From Streptococcaceae bacterium AM104-57 (GTDB taxonomy: Bacteria > Bacillota > Bacilli > Lactobacillales > Streptococcaceae), in the NCBI GenBank assembly GCA_027659245.1, contig JAQDPW010000007.1, positions 1 to 64,000 on the forward strand: DNA of 64,000 nt. Direction: 5' to 3'. Positions 38,358-46,144 of the stretch are shown piece by piece. Each line of letters starts with the position of its first letter. Positions within the stretch are counted from its first letter, which is position 1. The position numbers and the translations under genes were made by a program. The notes under the pieces are model-generated. The model was not told the origin of the DNA. It made no database searches and saw only the letters and a list, made by a program, of their open reading frames with translations.

Positions 38358-38501
38358 ATTTCATTCCTTTTCTGAAAATTTTGAATATATATTACTTTAT
38401 TCTACTACTTTTTCAAAAAAAGTGCTTGATTTTATTGTACAAGTGCATTTATTCGACCTATCTTAAAAATTAATTTCCGAACAATACTACAAAAAAAATA
38501 G

Positions 38502-38533
38502 AAAAAGCTGGTCTATAGGCGAACCAGCTCTTC
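38502..38533 (-). terminator. ssbB terminator
   Basis: AGCTGGT (38506-38512) pairs with ACCAGCT (38523-38529), with flanking AAGA/TCTT pairs and TTTTTCTATTTTTTTT downstream on the minus strand. It lies 14 bases after the ssbB stop. Confidence 0.8.
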
Positions 38534-38546
38534 TATTTGATTGATA

Positions 38547-38942
38547 CTAAAATGGAAGTTTCTCCTCTTCCAAAACAAGATCTGCTAAGTCTTGGCCTGC
38601 ATTATTTTCACGCATAGCACGTTGGGCACGACTTTCCAAAAGTTGGAATCCTGTACAGAGAACTTCAGTTACATAATTCTTCTGTCCATTCTTCTCAAAT
38701 TTACGGGTACGAAGTTCCCCATCCACAGAAATGAGACTACCTTTGCTTCCATAACTAGCCAAGGTTTCAGCCAATTTGCCCCAGACTACAATATTGATGA
38801 AGTCTGCTTCACGTTCCCCATTTTGATCTTTATAACGGCGATTCACTGCGATAGTTGCTCGTGCAACGGACTTGTCATTGTTGGTTTTGTGCAATTCTGG
38901 TGTAGACGTCAAGCGTCCAATCATAATAACTTTATTATACAT
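38547..38942 (-). CDS. ssbB: Single-stranded DNA-binding protein, competence type
   Basis: This 131-residue SSB has the OB-fold core (KVIMIGRLTSTPEL, DFINIVVWGKLAETL) and a short acidic tail ending EEKLPF. The length fits the competence-induced SsbB rather than the longer housekeeping SSB, and a combox-like site stands upstream. SsbB protects DNA strands taken up during transformation. GGAGGA precedes the ATG. Confidence 0.9.
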   Translation of the reverse strand: MYNKVIMIGRLTSTPELHKTNNDKSVARATIAVNRRYKDQNGEREADFINIVVWGKLAETLASYGSKGSLISVDGELRTRKFEKNGQKNYVTEVLCTGFQLLESRAQRAMRENNAGQDLADLVLEEEKLPF

Positions 38943-38962
38943 TTTTCATCCTCCTACTTATC

Positions 38963-38970
38963 TATTCGAA
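38963..38970 (-). promoter_or_regulatory. Combox-like site of ssbB
   Basis: On the minus strand TTCGAATA, with T-rich sequence upstream, differs from the TACGAATA core of sigma-X promoters at one base. It lies about 20 bases before the ssbB ATG. Confidence 0.65.
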
Positions 38971-38980
38971 GGAAATCAAA

Positions 38981-39005
38981 AAAAGTTACAAAATTTGTAA
39001 CTTTT
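38981..39005. terminator. Terminator after the short-chain dehydrogenase gene
   Basis: AAAAGTTACAAA and TTTGTAACTTTT form a 12-bp stem around a single base, with A- and T-runs at the ends. It stops transcription coming from the upstream minus-strand operon before the ssbB combox. Confidence 0.75.
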
Positions 39006-39015
39006 TTAAATAATG

Positions 39016-39777
39016 TTAATCTCTGTGAATCATAAATCCAGTTGCTTGTTGATTGGCCATAATGGTCATATCTGTGATTTGCACACGACGTGGTTGACTA
39101 CTCACATAAACTACAGCATCTGCGATATCTTGTGCCTGCAAGGCTTCAAGTCCCTGATAGACCGTTGCAGCCCGTGCCTCATCTCCATGGAAACGGACTT
39201 TTGAAAAATCAGTCTCTACAATACCAGGCTGAATAGTCGTCACCTTGATATCCGTTGCGATGGTATCAATCCGAATCCCATCTGAAAAAGTTTTGACAGC
39301 TGCCTTGGTTGCTGAATAGACTGCTGCACCAGCGTAAGCGTAAATACCTGCGGTTGAACCCATATTAATGATATGGCCTTGATTTGCAGTCACCATAGAA
39401 GGCAAGAGACAACGAGTAACAGCCATCAAGCCCTTGACATTGGTATCCAGCATGGTCAGCATATCCAACTCCTCATAATCCTGATAGGGAGCTAAACCTA
39501 AAGCCAGGCCAGCATTATTAACTAAAATATCAATCGAACCTACTGCTTCAAGAATTTCTGAACAAACAGTCTTAACCATGCTCATATCCGTAACATCTAA
39601 AGGAAAGGTCCAAACTTTTTGATTTGGAAAGATTTCTGCAAACTCAGTTTTGAGAGCTTCAAGTCTTTCTGTTCGACGCCCTGTGAGAACGATATTTTCA
39701 CCTTTTTCTAGATAGGCACGCGCGATTGCTTCACCAATACCTGATGTTGCACCTGTGATCACAACATTTTTTGACAT
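39016..39777 (-). CDS. Short-chain dehydrogenase/reductase
   Basis: This 253-residue NAD(P)-binding enzyme has TGATSGIGEAIA near residue 8, NNAG near 90 and the catalytic YSATK motif near 153, all of the classical SDR type. The two basic residues after LTGRR suggest preference for NADP. The substrate is unknown; similar proteins are annotated as NADP-dependent L-serine/L-allo-threonine dehydrogenases. It is the last gene of a run that includes YtpR and a thioredoxin-like protein. Confidence 0.85.
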   Translation of the reverse strand: MSKNVVITGATSGIGEAIARAYLEKGENIVLTGRRTERLEALKTEFAEIFPNQKVWTFPLDVTDMSMVKTVCSEILEAVGSIDILVNNAGLALGLAPYQDYEELDMLTMLDTNVKGLMAVTRCLLPSMVTANQGHIINMGSTAGIYAYAGAAVYSATKAAVKTFSDGIRIDTIATDIKVTTIQPGIVETDFSKVRFHGDEARAATVYQGLEALQAQDIADAVVYVSSQPRRVQITDMTIMANQQATGFMIHRD

Positions 39778-39806
39778 CTTACTTTCTCCTATCTAACTTA
39801 ACAAAT

Positions 39807-40433
39807 TTAAGCTGTCCAGTGTTTAGACGGATCGAATGGAGTTCCAACAACTTGGTCTTCGGACAATTCAATGACACCACGCTTTTGTGGAGCATTTGGT
39901 AAGGCAAGTTCACGAGGACTGCACATCATCCCAAAGCTCTTTTCTCCACGAAGTTCCCCTGGGAAAATGAGATTGCCTTTTGGCATCATAGCTCCTGGAA
40001 GAGCTACAATGGTTTTCAAACCAAGACGCGCATTGGGAGCACCAGCAACGATTTGTACTATTTTGTCATTCCCAACAGCAACTTGACAGATGTTCAAGTG
40101 ATCACTATCTGGATGTGCCACCATCTCTACAATTTCTCCAACCACAAATTTCGGTTCCTTGTCATTGATAATCTCTTCGGTAAAATCTTGAGCTTGCAAT
40201 TCTTGATTCAAATGAGCTACTTGGTCGTCTGTCAAGAATACTTGGCCACGTTCCTCAATTTCGAATAAGCTAGAAACTTCAAAAATATTCCAAGCAACAG
40301 TTTCACCTGTTTCCTTTAGGAAAACACGCGCCACATTGCCTTTACGTTCAACATCTAGTTTGGCATCGCCACTGTTTTTCACGATGACCATAAGGACATC
40401 ACCGACATGTTCTTTGTTATATGTAAAAATCAT
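39807..40433 (-). CDS. ytpR: YtpR-family tRNA-binding-domain protein
   Basis: This 208-residue protein has a DUF4479-type N-terminal half and a C-terminal EMAP/tRNA-binding OB fold like that in PheT (VVGEIVEMVAHPDSDHLNICQV, AGAPNARLGLKTIVALPGA). YtpR proteins are widespread in Firmicutes, with no settled function. It lies between the thioredoxin-like gene and the dehydrogenase, probably in one transcript. Confidence 0.88.
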   Translation of the reverse strand: MIFTYNKEHVGDVLMVIVKNSGDAKLDVERKGNVARVFLKETGETVAWNIFEVSSLFEIEERGQVFLTDDQVAHLNQELQAQDFTEEIINDKEPKFVVGEIVEMVAHPDSDHLNICQVAVGNDKIVQIVAGAPNARLGLKTIVALPGAMMPKGNLIFPGELRGEKSFGMMCSPRELALPNAPQKRGVIELSEDQVVGTPFDPSKHWTA

Positions 40434-40446
40434 TCTTTCTTTTCTC

Positions 40447-40764
40447 CTATTTTAATCCTGCTAAAAAGTCGTTAATTTGTGCCTTGGTTTTACGGTCACG
40501 ATTGACAAAGCGTCCAATCTCCTTGTCCTTATCTAAGACAACAAGACTTGGAATCCCGTAAACATCCCAAAGTTTGGCTAAGTCCATGTACTCATCACGG
40601 TCTACTCGTATAAAGGTGAACTCTGGATTGATCTCTTCAATCTCTGGCAAAGCAGGGTAGATATAACGACAATCGCCACACCAATCCGCAACAAAAAGGA
40701 AGACTTTCTTGCCATCCTGCTCTACTAGATTAGCTAGTTCTTCTATATTTTTAGGAGAAATCAT
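40447..40764 (-). CDS. Thioredoxin-like protein
   Basis: This 105-residue thioredoxin-fold protein has WCGDC at about residues 28-32 instead of the usual WCGPC, and the cis-proline in YGIPSLVVL near residue 73. It is cytoplasmic and probably reduces disulfides, with a redox potential that may differ because of the Asp. Its start overlaps the DUF4651 gene by four bases, and YtpR follows. Confidence 0.88.
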   Translation of the reverse strand: MISPKNIEELANLVEQDGKKVFLFVADWCGDCRYIYPALPEIEEINPEFTFIRVDRDEYMDLAKLWDVYGIPSLVVLDKDKEIGRFVNRDRKTKAQINDFLAGLK

Positions 40765-41051
40765 AAGACTTCCTCCTCGTAGATGAGATCTTCATCTTCG
40801 TAGACAAAGGTATAGTGACGGTCATCCTCAAAAATAACACCACCAACAAGACGTTCTAAGCTACTTTCGTACACTTGGACATAGAGAGTTCCAATCTCAC
40901 CCATTTCTGAAAAGTAGTCTCGCACAATAGCTGTCAACTCTTCCTGGTTCTTCATGAGTTTGTGATCATCAGCGACTTTCTTAGCACCAAAAGCAAGAGC
41001 TCCAAGCCCTACCAATACCAAGCCTGTCTTAAAAATATTTTTCGTTTTCAT
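40761..41051 (-). CDS. DUF4651-type membrane-anchored protein, probably leaderless
   Basis: This 96-residue protein has one N-terminal hydrophobic segment (IFKTGLVLVGLGALAFGA) and an acidic C-terminal half rich in Asp, Glu and Tyr. It matches the streptococcal DUF4651 proteins of unknown function. The ATG at 41051 has no ribosome site, and the -10 box ends only six bases upstream, so the transcript should begin at or next to the start codon. It overlaps the thioredoxin-like gene by four bases. Confidence 0.75.
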   Translation of the reverse strand: MKTKNIFKTGLVLVGLGALAFGAKKVADDHKLMKNQEELTAIVRDYFSEMGEIGTLYVQVYESSLERLVGGVIFEDDRHYTFVYEDEDLIYEEEVL

Positions 41052-41057
41052 GCTAAC

Positions 41058-41086
41058 ATTGTAACACAAAAAGGCTCAAGGAACAA
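41058..41086 (-). promoter_or_regulatory. Promoter giving a probable leaderless mRNA
   Basis: TTGTTC (41081-41086), a 17-base spacer and TACAAT (41058-41063) preceded by TGT. Transcription would start at about 41051, the first base of the ATG. Confidence 0.65.
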
Positions 41087-41088
41087 TG

Positions 41089-41116
41089 AAAAAGGGAGTT
41101 TCCCTCCCCTTTCTAA
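41089..41116 (-). terminator. Terminator after the DUF1912 gene
   Basis: On the minus strand a GGGA-rich arm and CTCCC arm are followed by TTTTTC, 10 bases after the DUF1912 stop. It separates this operon from the leaderless promoter. Confidence 0.6.
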
Positions 41117-41126
41117 TTTCTAAACA

Positions 41127-41381
41127 TTAATAATTTCTCTCGCCAAACAAACCTTCTGGTAAATCATGGAATCCCTTGCCTGCCTTGAAGTTTTCAAATT
41201 TACCTAGTAAGAACTGGTAGGCATCCAAGCGACTCTCGTAGCGAATCATGGCATCTTTAGCGCGCTCATCTTGATCTTCTTCATAGACCTTTTGACTTTC
41301 CTTAAGAGCCATATCGTTGATCATAATCTGGGTATTAACCCAGGCTTCAAATTCCTTCATAAATTCTTGCTCGTAACTCAT
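41127..41381 (-). CDS. DUF1912 family protein
   Basis: This 84-residue protein is acidic, helical and without a signal peptide. It matches the streptococcal DUF1912 family (EFMKEFEAWVNTQI near the start, GLFGERNY at the end). Function unknown. It follows the DUF438/hemerythrin gene by nine bases and is the last gene of that operon. Confidence 0.8.
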   Translation of the reverse strand: MSYEQEFMKEFEAWVNTQIMINDMALKESQKVYEEDQDERAKDAMIRYESRLDAYQFLLGKFENFKAGKGFHDLPEGLFGERNY

Positions 41382-41390
41382 TGTTTCTCC

Positions 41391-42725
41391 TTATTCTAAT
41401 CCACGAAAAAAGTCTGTATCAATCTCACGGTAGGGTTGGATGTCCTGAACATATTCCAAGACTCCTTGAAATTCCCCTGTCTCATCATGAACAGCTGCGT
41501 AAGTAACATGGATAAATTTGCCTCGTGACTCGGACTTAAACCACATCTCGTACTTGTCCTTGACCCCGTCACGAAGACCTTGCATAATGGTTTTTACCTT
41601 ATCCAAATACTTGGGCGGATGACATAGCTCAACATTGCGCCCGACTTGAGACGGTGTCCGCTTGAAAATCATCTCATCCGCTGGCGTATTGTCATTGTAA
41701 TACTGGAAAATATCATCTTTATTGACAAAGGTAATCTCCATAGGCAGGTGGTTGAGGATAAGATTAGCTTGTTCAACTGAAAGATAGCCATTTCCAAAAG
41801 CCTGCTGACTATTTCGGTCCATCACTGCTTTCTTTTCCTTAGGTGTAAAGGTGATAGTAAACTGACCTTCTGGTGTATCGATCACTTGCTGAACTTGTCC
41901 ATCTACAGTTTCTGGCTGAGTTGGTTCTTCTACACTTTTCTCCTCAACAAAACTTTGACGCTCAGGAACCCATTTTTCAGATGGCCGGATGATCGCATAG
42001 CCATAAGCATCACTTTCCTCGGCAATCTGAATCCAGTCATCCTGGGTAAAGGATTCAAGCAGAATCATGAGAAGGATTGATTCTTCCTTAAAAATCATAC
42101 TTTCAAACTCTGTCGCAAAAGCTTCAAAAGCTTCCTTTACGGTGGAAATTGACACTTCTGGGAGCGACTTAGTTGCCACTAAGGCTGTTTGAAAGAGATC
42201 CCTAATCTGATCATCCACTCCCCACATGACTTTTGGAGGCGAATCATGGCCATAACGTTCCATGATAGGAAAGAAGAGTTCTTCCTTGCGCTGGTAGTGA
42301 CGGTCGAACTGACCTACAAGCCCCATCTGACGAACCAACCCCTTACGCATCTCTGCAAGCATTTCCTCGTCTTCCATAGACTCATATGTGTCTAACAATC
42401 TTCGAACACGAATCAAAGCAGCACGGAGAGCTAGATTTTCATCCTTAAAGACTCGTACAGGGTGACCAGGATGCTCTGTATCTTCAACTTCGACACCCTT
42501 AACAGCATTCTTAAAGAGATTGGCATGGACATCACAGAGCTCCATGACGTCTTCAAATGTCACGCCAGAGTCAGAGTTCATCAACTCGTGCTCCATGAGA
42601 GAAATCTCGATAGCTGATACACCAGTAAAGGTCGCATCAAAGCGCTCCTGAACGGACTCTGGAGAGGCTCCATTATGCAATTCTAATAAAATATCCCGTA
42701 GGATATGAATACGTTCATCTGCCAT
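41391..42725 (-). CDS. DUF438 / hemerythrin / PAS domain protein
   Basis: This 444-residue cytoplasmic protein has a DUF438 domain (about 1-70), a hemerythrin-like four-helix bundle with histidine and glutamate ligands (for example HYQRKEELFFPIMERYGH near 143-160), and a C-terminal PAS domain (about 305-440, QVGRNVELCHPPKYLDKV). Such proteins are candidate di-iron or haem-linked sensors of oxygen or NO and are encoded with DUF1858, as here. The start shares one base with the DUF1858 stop. Confidence 0.85.
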   Translation of the reverse strand: MADERIHILRDILLELHNGASPESVQERFDATFTGVSAIEISLMEHELMNSDSGVTFEDVMELCDVHANLFKNAVKGVEVEDTEHPGHPVRVFKDENLALRAALIRVRRLLDTYESMEDEEMLAEMRKGLVRQMGLVGQFDRHYQRKEELFFPIMERYGHDSPPKVMWGVDDQIRDLFQTALVATKSLPEVSISTVKEAFEAFATEFESMIFKEESILLMILLESFTQDDWIQIAEESDAYGYAIIRPSEKWVPERQSFVEEKSVEEPTQPETVDGQVQQVIDTPEGQFTITFTPKEKKAVMDRNSQQAFGNGYLSVEQANLILNHLPMEITFVNKDDIFQYYNDNTPADEMIFKRTPSQVGRNVELCHPPKYLDKVKTIMQGLRDGVKDKYEMWFKSESRGKFIHVTYAAVHDETGEFQGVLEYVQDIQPYREIDTDFFRGLE

Positions 42726-42958
42726 TAGTCTATTCCAATCACTTCGTAACCATTTGCTTCAAGTGTACGCACAATCTTATCCATAGGAGTTCCCTCCAGT
42801 TTAGACCCCTGTTTGAGCGATACTTTTCGTCCGACTGTATTTCGCATCAAAGGATTTGCAAGAGGTTTAAAACCGAGTTCTACTAGGATATCTAAAACTT
42901 CTGGATGCTTGTCCACAACTTCCGCAACAGGAATAGATACATCAATGATATTGTCCAT
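42725..42958 (-). CDS. DUF1858 domain protein
   Basis: This 77-residue protein is a DUF1858 domain (IIDVSIPVAEVVDKHPEVLDI, LVELGFKPLANP). The family occurs alone or fused to hybrid-cluster or DUF438 proteins in iron and nitric-oxide related contexts. I chose the ATG at 42958 because GGAGG lies five bases before it; ATG codons at 42970/42973 precede that ribosome site. Its stop overlaps the next gene. Confidence 0.82.
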   Translation of the reverse strand: MDNIIDVSIPVAEVVDKHPEVLDILVELGFKPLANPLMRNTVGRKVSLKQGSKLEGTPMDKIVRTLEANGYEVIGID

Positions 42959-43072
42959 CATAACCTCCATCATATTCTCTAACAGTTTTTTCTTTTTTAT
43001 TATACCACAAGGGCAAAGATTAAAAAACTAGCAGTACAAGACTTACTAGTTCTCTGAGACTTGAATTACGGC

Positions 43073-43225
43073 CTAAATAAGTTTAAAGAGCCAATCCAAT
43101 AGTTTAAATAATAGCTTGTAAAACAGCAATTGGATTGCAAAATAGATAATCATCCAAAAGAATTTTACAATTCCAATAATCGGTTTGATAAAAAGAATAG
43201 CAAGAATTGCCCAGAAAAATTTCAT
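43073..43225 (-). CDS. Small hydrophobic membrane peptide (50 aa)
   Basis: The ATG at 43225 overlaps the stop of the 60-residue gene before it (ATGA) and has GAGGAGAGAGA upstream, so translation is likely. The 50-residue product is almost wholly hydrophobic and aromatic, with Lys at intervals (MKFFWAILAILFIKP at the start, LLDWLFKLI at the end); one or two membrane helices are expected. Its function is unknown. It is the last gene of the EcsC operon. Confidence 0.65.
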   Translation of the reverse strand: MKFFWAILAILFIKPIIGIVKFFWMIIYFAIQLLFYKLLFKLLDWLFKLI

Positions 43226-43404
43226 TCTCTCTCCTCTGGCTTGATGAGCCACCGAGCCGTATCCATTAACTTGTCTGCAATAAAAAATTTTCCTAGAGCG
43301 ACAACAATATTGTCATCTTTCTTTATCGTTCTCATTACTTTTACACCTTGCATGGTCAAAAAGTAATTACCATAAATTTTAGTAAAAGCTTTGATAGGAT
43401 TCAT
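43222..43404 (-). CDS. Small protein of unknown function (60 aa)
   Basis: This is a basic, probably soluble 60-residue protein (PIKAFTKIYGNYFLTMQG near the start) starting at the ATG at 43404, one base after the EcsC stop, with GAGGGTGAG upstream. A GTG nine bases earlier is possible but overlaps EcsC. It overlaps the membrane-peptide gene by four bases. No family recognised. Confidence 0.65.
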   Translation of the reverse strand: MNPIKAFTKIYGNYFLTMQGVKVMRTIKKDDNIVVALGKFFIADKLMDTARWLIKPEERE

Positions 43405-43405
43405 C

Positions 43406-44185
43406 TCACTCACCCTCGATTATTTCAGCCTCTTTTCGGATTGTTTCAACATCTTCTTGATATTGAACTTCACTATAGTTGACTAGTTTAGACAATTCTT
43501 TCTGCAAGCTTTCACCCATGGGTTTCATGGTTGCAAAGGTTAATCCTCCAGAAATGATTCCACCTAAAATAGGAATAAATTTCCCCATTCCCTTGGCCAA
43601 TCCTCCTTTTGTTAAGTTAACTCCAAAAATTTTCAAAACTTTTTTCAAAATTGGGTACCAAAGTGTCTTAGTCAAAGCTTTCTGGGGAACAGTTTTCATG
43701 ACCTGCTTAGCAACAGCAACACCTCCCGCCCGGAGGAGAGCAGCAGTGCCATTCACTCCAAGCATTACTCCGAGGTAGAGTAAAAGTGTGTTTTGAGCAT
43801 CTTCACTCAACTCCTCGCGTGAAGCCCAAAGATCCTCATAACCATAAATATAACCTAATTCTTGAGCCAATTTCAGAGAGAAACCATAAAATTGAGCCAC
43901 ATCAGCTGGAATGGTAATTGCCATAGCAATCCCTCCAGGTAATCCTGCCAAAACAGAGGTTCCACTCGCCAATAAAACATTATCCCTAATGCAGGCATTA
44001 GCCGCTCTATCTAAGGTTTCTTGAGATAAGAGAGACGTTGGACCTTGTTCTAATAAGGTAGGAATGTCCTGTGGATCCAATTCTTTGGAAAACTTATCCA
44101 CTAAAAATTTCGAACGATCAACCTTAACAACAGGTAGTTTTACCACTTGTTGTAATACTTGCATAGCTAAGTCTTGTTCAGCCAT
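43406..44185 (-). CDS. EcsC family protein
   Basis: This 259-residue protein matches the EcsC family: VLLASGTSVLAGLPGGIAMAI and ADVAQFYGFSLKLAQELGYIYG near residues 75-120, followed by glycine-rich helical segments likely to insert into membrane. Family members associate with the EcsAB exporter or other membrane systems, but no ABC genes are nearby. GGAG precedes the ATG at 44185. Two small genes follow with overlaps. Confidence 0.8.
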   Translation of the reverse strand: MAEQDLAMQVLQQVVKLPVVKVDRSKFLVDKFSKELDPQDIPTLLEQGPTSLLSQETLDRAANACIRDNVLLASGTSVLAGLPGGIAMAITIPADVAQFYGFSLKLAQELGYIYGYEDLWASREELSEDAQNTLLLYLGVMLGVNGTAALLRAGGVAVAKQVMKTVPQKALTKTLWYPILKKVLKIFGVNLTKGGLAKGMGKFIPILGGIISGGLTFATMKPMGESLQKELSKLVNYSEVQYQEDVETIRKEAEIIEGE

Positions 44186-44220
44186 ATACAAACTCCTTTT
44201 ACTTCTGTAAGTTATATTCT

Positions 44221-44229
44221 ATGATAGCA
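44221..44229 (-). promoter_or_regulatory. Extended -10 promoter candidate of the EcsC operon
   Basis: TG-C-TATCAT on the minus strand lies 36 bases before the EcsC start, without a good -35. The rest of 44230-44446 holds no recognised feature. Confidence 0.4.
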
Positions 44230-44446
44230 TACTCTTTTAAAGTATGTTTCAAATCCCCCTCAAAAATTTTCAAAAAATCCTTAGCAACTTATTTGTTAAA
44301 GATTTTTAATAGTCTTTGTAGAGACAGCTAGAATATTCAACTCCTACCTTTACAACATGATATTCTATCTGTGAACGATAGTCTATTATTGTTTCACCTA
44401 AAATGTTCCTTGAATACACACTAACTATGAACTTTCGAGCTTCATC

Positions 44447-45556
44447 TTATAAATCCATAATTTCTTTTTTCTTTCGATCAAACTCTTCCTGAGATAATAT
44501 ATCTGCATCTAAAAGTGATTTGAGTTTAGTAAGAGCTTCGATTTGCTCATCAAAAGATAAACTTGGTTTAGTTGCTTTTTCATCTAACTGTTGTGCCATA
44601 TTCATACCAAAAATCATCCCCGCACCATCTCCTAGCCCATGTTGTTCGATCCCTGATGCGACTTTTTGTTGTGCAGCAATATTAGAAGCTTTCTGCGATA
44701 CATCATCAAAGGCCTTTAAATTCATCTTATTTGATGAAAAGTTCTTAACTAATTCCTTAGATTCTGGTGAGAATTCTATATTAGCAATCGCAACTTTTAT
44801 AATCTCAAACCCAAAACGATCTTTCCAAGTACCAGCATACTGTTCATCATTCGATACTTGTTTTGCAAGTACTGATGCTTGTGATGGTAGTTGTGAGATA
44901 CGATAAGTTGTTGATAACGAATTAAGGGCAACGGTAAAGGATTGAAGAAATTCCGTGACTATCTGAGCCCTTGCTTGAGCACTATCAAAGCTATAGTAGG
45001 TTACATTTGCAGGAAGGAAATTTTTTACAAACTTGATAGCGTCTGTAATTTGAATAGAAAAAGTTCCAAAAGCACGTACTTCTAAGTCTGTACCATAAAA
45101 CAAGTCGTTATACATAACCGGACCACGAGTACCAAACCTAATATCGCGAATTTCTCTCAAATTGACAAAACAAATCTGTTTTTGCTGATCACTTTGTCCG
45201 CCAAATCCAACACGATTAACAACATTATCAAACAGTGATTTTTTTAGCCCATCACCATTAAAAACACTACTCTCCCCATTTTGATATTCATATCCACCTG
45301 GTTCTGTAATAATTTCCTCGATACCAGATTGACTAAAGATAAAGGCAGCAGTATTTTCTGGAATAAAAATCTTGGATCCGTTGGAAATAACACCGACAGA
45401 TCCCTTCGTATTGACACCCCTACCATTATTACTTTCTTGAATAATACCTGGACTTACAGCTGTATGTTCATCAAAAGCCTGAACTGTAATAATCTCCTTC
45501 CATTGATCTGCAAAAGTACCACTAATTGAATCTGTAAATGCTTTAATTATTCCCAT
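44447..45556 (-). CDS. SPFH-domain protein with C-terminal SHOCT (YdjI-like)
   Basis: This 369-residue protein has an SPFH/YdjI-like core (about residues 30-290, with RFGTRGPVMYNDLFYGTDLEV) and a final SHOCT-type helix pair (LDADILSQEEFDRKKKEIM). There is no membrane segment. SPFH proteins form cages or membrane-bound scaffolds; B. subtilis YdjI works with YdjG/YdjH and PspA in envelope stress. Here the partner gene upstream encodes a zinc ribbon, like YdjG, but no PspA is visible. The DNA is AT-richer than its neighbours. Confidence 0.8.
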   Translation of the reverse strand: MGIIKAFTDSISGTFADQWKEIITVQAFDEHTAVSPGIIQESNNGRGVNTKGSVGVISNGSKIFIPENTAAFIFSQSGIEEIITEPGGYEYQNGESSVFNGDGLKKSLFDNVVNRVGFGGQSDQQKQICFVNLREIRDIRFGTRGPVMYNDLFYGTDLEVRAFGTFSIQITDAIKFVKNFLPANVTYYSFDSAQARAQIVTEFLQSFTVALNSLSTTYRISQLPSQASVLAKQVSNDEQYAGTWKDRFGFEIIKVAIANIEFSPESKELVKNFSSNKMNLKAFDDVSQKASNIAAQQKVASGIEQHGLGDGAGMIFGMNMAQQLDEKATKPSLSFDEQIEALTKLKSLLDADILSQEEFDRKKKEIMDL

Positions 45557-45566
45557 ATTTCATCTC

Positions 45567-46124
45567 CTACAAGGTCTGTTCCATATCACAAAAACTACAT
45601 TTGACAGTTTGTTTTACGGTTCCAGACAGAGGAGCTCCACAAAAACTGCATTTAGTAGATAGTTTCTCTGGTTCTGCCTCCTTAATACCAAGCCCTGCTT
45701 TGAAAGTATCAAACGTATCTTTTAGAGTCTCTGCTAAAATTTCTGCACCAAATAAGCTATTATCACCCAAGGTTGCAAAGTTACTTGTATCACCGGAAAT
45801 TAATTTAATAATATTCGTTGCCCATTTTTCAGTATCCTTAGTATTAGAGAATGAGAAAATAACTTGTCCACCATTATAATAGATTTCTAATCGTTTAGAA
45901 CCGTTAGTTTTAGTTACCGAAACTTGTGGTTTACCTTCAAAAATTTTTATTTGATTAATAGGTATGATAATTTGTCCTTTTCTCCCCCCAAATATGCCTT
46001 TTTTTATGTGTATTAGATGTAAGTTTGTTAAAATTAGATTATCCGTATATAAACCATTCTTACCAAAACTAACATCATCACTATTCATAATCATATATTC
46101 ATGAGGTAATAATTGATAGTCCAT
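45567..46124 (-). CDS. GRAM/PH-like domain protein with C-terminal zinc ribbon
   Basis: This 185-residue protein has a beta-rich N-terminal half of GRAM/PH type (about residues 1-110) and a C-terminal zinc ribbon with two CxxC pairs (CSFCGAPL and CSFCDMEQTL). The ATG at 46124 is chosen because GGAG stands six bases before it; another ATG lies 12 bases upstream. Its stop is 10 bases from the SPFH gene, so the two likely act together, perhaps at the membrane. Confidence 0.65.
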   Translation of the reverse strand: MDYQLLPHEYMIMNSDDVSFGKNGLYTDNLILTNLHLIHIKKGIFGGRKGQIIIPINQIKIFEGKPQVSVTKTNGSKRLEIYYNGGQVIFSFSNTKDTEKWATNIIKLISGDTSNFATLGDNSLFGAEILAETLKDTFDTFKAGLGIKEAEPEKLSTKCSFCGAPLSGTVKQTVKCSFCDMEQTL

Positions 46125-46144
46125 CCCGAACTCCATTCTTATTA

